Assembly: GCA_027083115.1 (NCBI GenBank)
Contig: JALWQN010000046.1
Location: 1 to 6,801, forward strand
Origin: Desulfurococcales archaeon
Lineage (GTDB): Archaea > Thermoproteota > Thermoprotei_A > Sulfolobales > NBVN01
DNA: 6,801 nt
Direction: 5' to 3'
A model generated the notes under the pieces. It was not told the origin of the DNA and did no database searches. It saw only the letters and a list, made by a program, of their open reading frames with translations. The position numbers and the translations under genes are program-made. Positions 1-5,397 of the stretch are shown here, one piece after another. Position 1 is the first letter of the stretch, and each line of letters starts with the position of its first letter.

Positions 1-402
1 GTTACCGCAGTAACCGATAGTCTAGTGATTTGCTTATTCACTCAGCTAGCTCCAATATGGGTTGAGGACTACCCAGAGATGATTGAGGCAGTTACTGGTC
101 TCAAGTACATGCCAGATGAGCTAAGGAAGATTGGCGAGAGAATATGGAATGCTGAGAGAGCCTTCAACGTGTTGAGCTTTGGTGATGGGAGAAAATACGA
201 TACATTGCCTCCAAGACTACTTAACGAACCAATGCCAGAAGGCTCGGCTAAAGGTCATGTAGTTAGGCTTAACGAAATGCTTGACGACTACTATAAGGTT
301 AGGGGATGGATTGATGGTAGACCAACAAGGGCTAAGCTTGAGGAATTAGGTCTGGGCCGACTTGCTGATTTACTGGAGGATGAAGGCCTCTTACCGAGTT
401 AA
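1..402 (+). CDS. Aldehyde:ferredoxin oxidoreductase, C-terminal part (5' truncated by window)
   Basis: This is the last 133 codons of a tungsten-containing aldehyde:ferredoxin oxidoreductase family enzyme. The family oxidises aldehydes to carboxylic acids in the cytoplasm, using a tungstopterin site plus one [4Fe-4S] cluster and ferredoxin as electron acceptor. Frame 1 is open from the first base, so the gene starts upstream; the internal GTG at 25 is not a real start. The sequence DSLVIC at visible residues 6-11 fits the second pterin/cluster motif (DxxGLC; Asp489 to Cys494 in Pyrococcus furiosus AOR), giving a pterin-contacting Asp and the fourth cluster Cys. Downstream come ERIWNAERAFNV, DTLPPRLLNEP, and a GHVVRLNEMLDDYYKVRGW block followed by PTRAKLEELGL, all typical of the family's C-terminal domain. 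The tail length after the Cys is about that of the Pyrococcus enzyme, so the 3' end looks intact. The substrate subtype (AOR, FOR, GAPOR or WOR) cannot be decided from this end. Confidence -1.
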   Translation, partial: VTAVTDSLVICLFTQLAPIWVEDYPEMIEAVTGLKYMPDELRKIGERIWNAERAFNVLSFGDGRKYDTLPPRLLNEPMPEGSAKGHVVRLNEMLDDYYKVRGWIDGRPTRAKLEELGLGRLADLLEDEGLLPS

Positions 403-410
403 TCCTAGTA

Positions 411-424
411 CGTGTTTTTCCCTC
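411..424 (+). terminator. Possible T-tract terminator after the oxidoreductase gene
   Basis: A run of five T (415-419) within a pyrimidine-rich stretch lies 13 nt after the TAA stop at 400-402. Archaeal RNA polymerase can terminate at short T tracts without a hairpin, and the next gene is convergent with only 40 nt between the two stops, so a terminator is expected here. No stem-loop is visible. The call rests on position and one short T run only. Confidence -1.
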
Positions 425-442
425 GAATCAATTATTAAGTCC

Positions 443-1762
443 TTAAGTAATTTTTCTTGCTAATCTACTGAACCTTCTGTGGAAAATTGTAAACATAACT
501 AACCCCCTGACCCAAACATCCATGAACATAGCTAACCAGGCACCCAAAACACCGAAAATCCCGGTAAGTATGGCGGAAGGAAGAACCCTCAGCAGAAAAA
601 GTCCTGTAACATTGACTAACATTGGTGTCGTGGTGTTGCCTCCACCTCTGATGGCTCCTGCGGAAGCCTGAGCTAAAGATAGGCCTGGCTCGCTCAAGCC
701 AGCAAGCAGGAGGTATAAGGCAGCTAACTTCGTTACTTGAGGGCCAGAGGAGAAGGGCGAGGCGATGTATGGGCCTGCTAAAGCAATGAAAACACCTAAG
801 GAACTCATGAGTATGAGTGACATTCTTATAGCTTCATATGCATACTTCTTGCCTCCCTCAACATCCTCAATACCCAGTCTCTGACCCACTAAGACAGCAC
901 CAGCCATCGAGAAAGCGAATCCAGGCATGTATATGAATGACTCAATCCTTACGCCAACCTGATGAGCAGCTAGCGCTACCGAACCACATCTAGCAATAAA
1001 AGCAATATATAAGTTATTCCCGACAGCAAAAACAAATCTCTCTAGTGCTGCAGGACCACCTAATCTTACAATTCTTTTAATAGGCTCTAGCCACATGCTT
1101 AATGCTGGATCTAGGCTTAGCTTATGGAGAAAAATGATCTCTAATGGAATCATGTAAATTATTGCAATGACTGTAGCTAAGGCAGCTCCAGCAACGCCTA
1201 AGGCTGGAAGGCCTAATAAACCAAATATCAGTAATGGGTCAAGGACTGCGTTAAGTCCTACCGACGAAATATTAGCTATCATGGAGTATTTGGTTGCGCC
1301 TGCAGCCCTGACCCCTGAATCCATAACCATTACTGCAGAAATGAAGGGCAGTCCCAAAATCCTTACTGCGAAGTATTGTGTGCCTAAATTAACAACTGGT
1401 GGGTTATTACCGCCCAGCAAGTTCATTAGGGCATTTATGTAAGGTAGAACTGCTAAAGTGACTCCTGAAGCAACAACCATTGAGAAAATTAAAGATTCCC
1501 CCAAACCAGTCCTTGCTTTAAAGAATTCCTTAGCCCCATACGCCTGGGCCACATAAACCATCACGCCCATAGCGAATACAGCAACTACAACATAAAACAG
1601 CCAAGAGAGGTAAGAACCTAACCCCACAGCAGCTAAAGCATTAGTGCCTACCTTAGACACGAAGTAAGTGTCTGTAAGTGAGTAAATACTATCCCCTAAC
1701 TCACTAATAATTAACGGCCATGCTATCTTGAACACTTCCTTCCCTAAACCTTTAGTGCTCAT
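443..1762 (-). CDS. MATE family efflux transporter (DinF/NorM-like)
   Basis: Complete 439-residue integral membrane protein, close to the usual 440-460 of MATE (multidrug and toxic compound extrusion) antiporters, which export organic cations or drugs in exchange for Na+ or H+. About 12 hydrophobic segments are visible in two halves, as the family requires. TM1 carries LTDTYFV with Asp31, followed by GTNALAAVGL. TM5 carries NAVLDPLLIFG with Asn171 and Asp175. These match Asp41, Asn180 and Asp184, the cation-site residues of Pyrococcus furiosus MATE. The second half starts near RIVRLGGPAALERF and repeats the pattern with ALAAHQVGVRIESF and GAVLVGQRLG. The ATG at 1762 is supported by a TATA-like box centred about 25 nt upstream, which implies a leaderless transcript. 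The gene is convergent with the upstream oxidoreductase and divergent from the DOMON gene. Substrate and coupling ion are not predictable from sequence. Confidence -1.
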   Translation of the reverse strand: MSTKGLGKEVFKIAWPLIISELGDSIYSLTDTYFVSKVGTNALAAVGLGSYLSWLFYVVVAVFAMGVMVYVAQAYGAKEFFKARTGLGESLIFSMVVASGVTLAVLPYINALMNLLGGNNPPVVNLGTQYFAVRILGLPFISAVMVMDSGVRAAGATKYSMIANISSVGLNAVLDPLLIFGLLGLPALGVAGAALATVIAIIYMIPLEIIFLHKLSLDPALSMWLEPIKRIVRLGGPAALERFVFAVGNNLYIAFIARCGSVALAAHQVGVRIESFIYMPGFAFSMAGAVLVGQRLGIEDVEGGKKYAYEAIRMSLILMSSLGVFIALAGPYIASPFSSGPQVTKLAALYLLLAGLSEPGLSLAQASAGAIRGGGNTTTPMLVNVTGLFLLRVLPSAILTGIFGVLGAWLAMFMDVWVRGLVMFTIFHRRFSRLARKIT

Positions 1763-1780
1763 TCCAACTCATTTAGGCAA

Positions 1781-1793
1781 CAAAATATAAAAT
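1781..1793 (-). promoter_or_regulatory. TATA box of the MATE gene (leaderless)
   Basis: On the minus strand the stretch reads TTTTATATTTTG, containing TTTATATT at 1791-1784, close to the archaeal TATA consensus TTTAWATA. Its centre is about 25 nt upstream of the A of the start codon at 1762, so the predicted transcription start falls on or next to the ATG. There is no convincing Shine-Dalgarno in the few bases before the ATG, which agrees with a leaderless mRNA. Confidence -1.
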
Positions 1794-1909
1794 AAAGATG
1801 TGATATGTAATTTCATGTTATTCTAATCATCATAATTAATTCAGGGATATTATAATTCATGAAATATTTTTATGTAGCCTTATGATCAAGGTAAATAATG
1901 ATGAGATAC

Positions 1910-1917
1910 TTTATAAC
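1910..1917 (+). promoter_or_regulatory. Candidate TATA box of the DOMON-domain gene
   Basis: TTTATAAC resembles the archaeal TATA consensus and would place the transcription start near 1938-1940, leaving a leader of about 58 nt before the ATG at 1998. The leader would contain a T-rich tract (1949-1959). The whole 1763-1991 region is A+T-rich and other TATA-like strings exist (for example around 1849-1856), so this assignment is moderate at best. Confidence -1.
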
Positions 1918-1918
1918 G

Positions 1919-1937
1919 GTCTTAATTTAATTAAGAC
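1919..1937 (+). promoter_or_regulatory. Perfect 9-1-9 palindrome, candidate operator
   Basis: GTCTTAATTTAATTAAGAC is a perfect inverted repeat: nine-base arms around a single central base. It lies directly after the candidate TATA box and before the predicted transcription start of the DOMON gene, where a bound dimeric regulator would block polymerase. A one-base centre makes an RNA hairpin of full length impossible, so a DNA-binding site is the better reading. The regulator is unknown, and the motif does not match the TrmB-type site I know. Confidence -1.
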
Positions 1938-1977
1938 AATTAGATGACTTTTTTTCTTTAAGTTACAATCTCTAATT

Positions 1978-2001
1978 ATGGGGGAGCAATATTGTTTATG
2001 A
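1978..2001 (+). other. 7-codon mini-ORF overlapping the DOMON gene start (ATGA)
   Basis: ATG at 1978 opens a seven-codon frame (MGEQYCL) whose TGA at 1999-2001 overlaps the ATG of the next gene at 1998 in an ATGA arrangement. Such overlaps allow translational coupling. The reading frame contains the purine-rich stretch that also serves as the Shine-Dalgarno of the main gene. It may be a chance ORF; only its exact overlap with the start codon makes it worth recording. Confidence -1.
1980..1986 (+). promoter_or_regulatory. Shine-Dalgarno of the DOMON gene
   Basis: GGGGGAG contains GGAG, complementary to the 3' end of archaeal 16S rRNA. It ends 5 nt before an in-frame TTG at 1992 and 11 nt before the ATG at 1998. 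Spacing favours the TTG, codon preference favours the ATG. The two starts differ by only two residues. Confidence -1.
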
Positions 2002-3056
2002 ACAGAATCAAGGATTTTTCAACAATCATGATAGGGATAACTTTGCTCTTAGGGTTCACTGTAACCACTTTTTTGCCGCTATATGCCTTAACAACTAATA
2101 AGTTAATCATTAATGACTCTTTAGGTGACGATAAAGGCCCCGGTTATTACGAGTATCAAGGTAATAAGACCTTTAAACTAGGAATTTACGATATTGCTAA
2201 ATTTGAGTTATTACAAAACAACTCTTATGTATTGTTTAAGGTGTATTTAAGGAACTTAGGGAGTAACTCGTGTAACGCTCCTAATGGCTTCTGCTTACAA
2301 AATATTCAGATTTACATAAGGACTACAGAGAAAAATGTTCCTGCTAGAGAAGATACCTTTGGATTAAACATTGTTTTAAGAAGCGATTATGCATGGCATT
2401 TAGCAGTAGTTCTCGTTCCAGGCTGGGGTAATGAGCCTTATCCTCTAGGAAGTAAGTCTGTGTTGTATTATAGTAATGGAACGGTAATTACACAAAACAA
2501 CTATACATTTAAGATAAACACCGACATAAAAAACAATGCAATAATTGCTAAAATATCAAAAAAGTTACTTTTTGATCTCTCGCACATACCGTTCTGGAAA
2601 ATAGTAGTAGTAGTAACTGGCTATAGTAACTCAACACCTATGAAGGTAAAAGAAATAAAAATTAATACTTCAGCCTTAGAAAATCAAACAGAGATAAACA
2701 GGATAAAAAAAGCTATCAGTGAGAGTATTGAGCCAAAAGCCATGGATTTAGCTGTTTACTCTCCTAAATACTCAAGAGGAATAACCACAAAACAGCAGTA
2801 TTTTTGGCTTAATAATTTTGATGTTAGCTTAAAGACCCTGGCTACAATCCCTCCTCAGCAGGCAATAACTCTAACAAAAACTATTACTCAAACATTAATC
2901 CAGACGTACACGTATCATCATACAATCCATCACACGCATACAATCACGGTGACTAAACGTTCTTCAGAGACTTTTATTTTAGGGGTTTTAGGGATATCAA
3001 TAGCGGTTATATTTGCAGGGCTTGCGCTAATTTATTTAGCAAGTAGGCAGAAATAA
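1998..3056 (+). CDS. Surface-anchored glucodextranase-C/DOMON-like domain protein
   Basis: A 352-residue exported protein. Residues about 8-30 form a hydrophobic signal peptide or anchor (possible cleavage after LPLYA). Residues about 35-285 match what I know of the glucodextranase C-terminal DOMON-like domain (Pfam Glucodextran_C, PF09985): GDDKGPGYYEY at 43-53, LGSNSCNAPNGFCLQNIQIYI at 87-107, an AWHLAVVLVPGWG segment near 132-144, and a late PKAMDL...WLNNFD segment. This domain occurs in archaeal pullulanases and related surface proteins as a putative carbohydrate-binding module. No catalytic domain is attached here, so it stands alone. Residues about 285-320 are a Thr/His-rich stalk, then TM about 325-348 and a short basic tail (SRQK), giving an outward-facing, C-terminally anchored protein. 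Binding of sugar or S-layer glycan is inference. An in-frame TTG at 1992 is an alternative start. Lysine codons favour AAA, unlike metG next door. Confidence -1.
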   Translation: MNRIKDFSTIMIGITLLLGFTVTTFLPLYALTTNKLIINDSLGDDKGPGYYEYQGNKTFKLGIYDIAKFELLQNNSYVLFKVYLRNLGSNSCNAPNGFCLQNIQIYIRTTEKNVPAREDTFGLNIVLRSDYAWHLAVVLVPGWGNEPYPLGSKSVLYYSNGTVITQNNYTFKINTDIKNNAIIAKISKKLLFDLSHIPFWKIVVVVTGYSNSTPMKVKEIKINTSALENQTEINRIKKAISESIEPKAMDLAVYSPKYSRGITTKQQYFWLNNFDVSLKTLATIPPQQAITLTKTITQTLIQTYTYHHTIHHTHTITVTKRSSETFILGVLGISIAVIFAGLALIYLASRQK

Positions 3057-3075
3057 TTGCTTTGTTTAGGGAAGC

Positions 3076-3090
3076 CTTATAATATTTTTA
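3076..3090 (+). promoter_or_regulatory. TATA box of metG
   Basis: CTTATAATATTTTTA contains a good archaeal TATA-like element centred around 3081-3085. The expected transcription start is near 3107-3112, giving a very short leader before the ATG at 3118. This suggests that metG and the following HAD gene are transcribed separately from the DOMON gene, which stops at 3056. Confidence -1.
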
Positions 3091-3117
3091 GCGTTATTAA
3101 CACTTTAGTGAGTGTAT

Positions 3118-4626
3118 ATGAAGCCAGAAACGCCCTTCTACATAACTACTCCGATATATTACCCTAACGCGGAACCTCATTTAGGCCACGCGTACACCAC
3201 CGTTTTCGCAGACATACTAGCCAGATACCATAGATTAATCGGTGATGACACTTTCTATCTGACAGGAACTGATGAGCATGGGCTAAAACTCCAACGTGCT
3301 GCAGAAGCTAAGGGCGTTACCCCTAAGGAATTCGTGGACAGTATGGTCGCTATATACAGGAACTTTTGGGGGCTACTGAACATATCCTATAATAGATTCG
3401 TGAGGACAACTGATGAAGACCATATTAAGGTTGTTAAGTATGCCGCCGAAGTAATGTATAGGAAAGGGTTAATCTATAAGGGCAATTACTCAGGCTGGTA
3501 TTGCGTGGACTGCGAGAAGTTCTATTCAGCCTCAGAATACTTGATGATTGATGGAAGGCCTCACTGCCCCATACATAGGAAGCCTCTTGAATGGACTGAA
3601 GAAAGTACTTACTACTTTAGGTTAAGTGAGTTTCGGGAATACCTCCTTAATCTACTCAAAAACAAAGATATTGTTTACCCCAAGCACTTCAGGCAGGAAG
3701 TGATTAATAAGATAGTGGGTCAGGAGCTACTTGACATATCGATAGCTAGGCCTAAGGAAAGGGTCTGGTGGGGTATTGAGTTGCCATTTGATAAGAACTA
3801 CACGGTCTATGTTTGGTTTGATGCTCTGCTCAACTACCTCACCGGAATTAACTACTTGAGTGATAAGGAAAGATTCAGGAGGTACTGGAGCAGTACACAT
3901 CATGTCATAGGTAAGGATATCTTATGGTTCCATACTGCAGTCTGGTTCGCCATGCTTAAAGCACTGGATATTGACCCACCAAAGAAAGTCCTGGTTCATT
4001 CCTTCATAATCAATAAGGGACTGAAGATGGGTAAGTCATCAGGTAATGCCGTCAGGATTGAGGACCTCCTAGGGAGGTACTTAAGTAGCGACGGGGTTAG
4101 GTACCTAATAGCCAGAATCTTTAACTTAGGCAAGGATGTTGAAGTAAGCACTTCATTACTTGACAGCATCTACAATAGTGAGCTAGCTGATAACCTGGGG
4201 AACCTAATAAGGAGGGTTGGTGTGTTAATCAAGAAGAAGCTTAAAGGTACGTTATCATCCGAATCAATAGATAATACCTTAACCGATAAGGCAGATACTG
4301 CAGTCCACAAGTTCAATAAATTATTGGGAGAGGAGTACGAAATCTCCACAGCTCTTCAGGAGGTCATGGGTTTACTAAAGGAAGCTAATGCATATATTAA
4401 TTCAGTAAGGCCTTGGGAACTAAGTGACCCATCAAAGGAGCTATACACTTTAATGGAGGTAGTTAAGGTAGCAATTAACCTCCTCTACCCTGTTATTCCA
4501 GAGTCAGTCAGTAAGGTCGCTGAATCTTTCAGCATCCAGTTAGGCAATCCTCTTGATATTAGTGTGGATGTAGGTAAGGAATACGTAGTTAAGGAGGCTC
4601 CCATCCTATTCAAGAAAGTCAGGTGA
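3118..4626 (+). CDS. metG: Methionyl-tRNA synthetase, compact bacterial-type
   Basis: A 502-residue class I synthetase that charges tRNA-Met in the cytoplasm. The Rossmann catalytic core starts at once with FYITTPIYYPNAEPHLGHAYT; the HIGH-type motif HLGH is at 21-24. A single zinc knuckle has ligands Cys129, Cys132, Cys150 and His153 (CVDC...CPIH). VWFDALLNYLTG is at 232-243, and the KMSKS-type motif is KMGKS at 303-307. The anticodon-binding helical domain follows, with ADNLGNLIRR and the late VRPWEL signature. It ends without the C-terminal EMAP/Trbp111-like tRNA-binding domain, as in other ~500-residue forms. The knuckle, the DISIARPK...WGIELPFD block and the motif order resemble Thermus-type bacterial MetRS more than the four-cysteine, double-knuckle archaeal/eukaryotic type. 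I chose the ATG at 3118 because GTGA (3108-3111) sits 6 nt before it; an in-frame GTG at 3112 is the alternative. Probably co-transcribed with the HAD gene 19 nt downstream. Confidence -1.
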   Translation: MKPETPFYITTPIYYPNAEPHLGHAYTTVFADILARYHRLIGDDTFYLTGTDEHGLKLQRAAEAKGVTPKEFVDSMVAIYRNFWGLLNISYNRFVRTTDEDHIKVVKYAAEVMYRKGLIYKGNYSGWYCVDCEKFYSASEYLMIDGRPHCPIHRKPLEWTEESTYYFRLSEFREYLLNLLKNKDIVYPKHFRQEVINKIVGQELLDISIARPKERVWWGIELPFDKNYTVYVWFDALLNYLTGINYLSDKERFRRYWSSTHHVIGKDILWFHTAVWFAMLKALDIDPPKKVLVHSFIINKGLKMGKSSGNAVRIEDLLGRYLSSDGVRYLIARIFNLGKDVEVSTSLLDSIYNSELADNLGNLIRRVGVLIKKKLKGTLSSESIDNTLTDKADTAVHKFNKLLGEEYEISTALQEVMGLLKEANAYINSVRPWELSDPSKELYTLMEVVKVAINLLYPVIPESVSKVAESFSIQLGNPLDISVDVGKEYVVKEAPILFKKVR

Positions 4627-4628
4627 AT

Positions 4629-4640
4629 GAGGAGTAGTGA
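4629..4640 (+). promoter_or_regulatory. Ribosome binding site of the HAD gene
   Basis: GAGGAG (4629-4634) and GTGA (4637-4640) lie 11 and 5 nt before the ATG at 4646. The GTGA matches part of the archaeal GGAGGTGA consensus and is spaced like the corresponding elements before metG (GTGA, 6 nt) and the exoprotein gene (GGTG, 6 nt). No TATA box fits in the 19-nt gap, so translation is from the metG transcript. Confidence -1.
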
Positions 4641-4645
4641 CTTAA

Positions 4646-5326
4646 ATGCCGGCCCTACTCATCGATTTATTCGGGACACTCATCAAGGAAGGAAATGATG
4701 AAATAGTTCATAAGCAGATATCGAAAGACCTCTCTAAGCTAGTTAATGGACTTAACTGGGAAGAGCACTTCAACCTTTATAAGGTCCTAGTGAGTGAGGG
4801 CCTAGGCAGTGGGGAGGCTGTTTGGGAGGCTCTAGTAAGAATCAGTGAGAAGAGGGGGCTTAAGCTTAACCTACAGAAGAATATGGTCTATGAAATGCAT
4901 GTGAGGTACCACGCTAAGCTCGCAGAACTATATGAGGACACTATTGAAGCGTTAGAGTTAGGTAAGAAACTCTTCGGGAAGATTGCCTTAGTTAGCGATT
5001 CTGATGCTGGTGTTGCTGAAGAAATACTTAAGGCTAAAGGAATAAGACATAATTTTAATGCTATAGTCGTTAGTGGTGAGGTAGGTTTTAGAAAGCCTGA
5101 TCCATGTCTCTTTCTTGAGGCCGCCAGAAGAGTTAAAGCAGACCCTAACAAATGTGTCATGGTTGGAGATACTATCAAGGATGTTGAGGGGGCTAAAGCA
5201 GCAGGAATGAAAGCAGTTCTTATTGCAAGGCTAGTTAAGGAAATATCTCAATCAAGCTTAAAGCCTGACGCAATAGCTTACTCACTTACAGAAGCTATTA
5301 AGGTAGCCTACGACCTAGTTCCGTAA
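4646..5326 (+). CDS. HAD-superfamily hydrolase with atypical motif I
   Basis: A 226-residue haloacid dehalogenase-like hydrolase, a usual size for the cap-containing subfamily. Motif I is LLIDLFGTL with the nucleophile Asp7; the position two residues later, usually Asp in phosphatases, is Phe9. Residues about 15-90 would form the helical C1 cap. Motif II is VSDSD with Ser117, motif III is Lys150 in FRKPDP, and motif IV is VGDTIKDVEGAKAAGM with Asp175 and Asp179 for Mg2+. The rest of the core is complete, so an enzyme is expected. D-x-aromatic-G-T also occurs in L-2-haloacid dehalogenases (D-A-Y-G-T), so dehalogenase-like chemistry or an altered phosphatase are both possible. The substrate is unknown. 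It follows metG by 19 nt and is probably in the same operon, but no functional link to methionylation is evident. Confidence -1.
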   Translation: MPALLIDLFGTLIKEGNDEIVHKQISKDLSKLVNGLNWEEHFNLYKVLVSEGLGSGEAVWEALVRISEKRGLKLNLQKNMVYEMHVRYHAKLAELYEDTIEALELGKKLFGKIALVSDSDAGVAEEILKAKGIRHNFNAIVVSGEVGFRKPDPCLFLEAARRVKADPNKCVMVGDTIKDVEGAKAAGMKAVLIARLVKEISQSSLKPDAIAYSLTEAIKVAYDLVP

Positions 5327-5333
5327 TTTCTAA

Positions 5334-5344
5334 TTTAAGTATAT
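5334..5344 (+). promoter_or_regulatory. Candidate TATA box of the secreted protein gene
   Basis: TTTAAGTATAT begins 8 nt after the HAD stop codon. Its centre is about 26 nt upstream of an in-frame ATG at 5365, so the transcript may begin at that ATG, or have a 33-nt leader before the ATG at 5398. It would uncouple the exoprotein gene from the metG-HAD unit. Confidence -1.
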
Positions 5345-5397
5345 CCTATCTTCATAGCTTTATTATGTATGAGTTAAAATTATGTTCGGTGCTCTAT

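Noticed and set aside
25..402. GTG at 25 as start of a 125-residue protein
   Set aside because: The frame is open to base 1 and residues upstream of the GTG include the conserved Asp of the oxidoreductase motif, so this is an internal codon of a truncated gene.
1167..1442. 91-codon plus-strand frame inside the MATE gene
   Set aside because: It is fully antisense to a well-supported transporter and has low-complexity Pro/Ala/Lys content with no family features.
1837..1859. Direct repeat TAATTCA at 1837-1843 and 1853-1859
   Set aside because: Seven bases in very A+T-rich DNA with 16-nt spacing is likely chance; there is no third copy and no match to a known site.
1898..1930. Ten-codon ORF (MMRYFITVLI) in the divergent intergenic region
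   Set aside because: It overlaps the candidate TATA box and palindrome, has no ribosome binding site, and is too short to support.
1949..1959. T-rich tract as an intrinsic terminator or attenuator after the palindrome
   Set aside because: The palindrome has a one-base centre and probably lies before the transcription start, so it would not form an RNA hairpin ahead of the T tract; the tract is more likely just part of an A+T-rich leader.
4888..5178. 96-codon minus-strand frame inside the HAD gene
   Set aside because: It is antisense to the conserved HAD motifs and has no recognisable features of its own.
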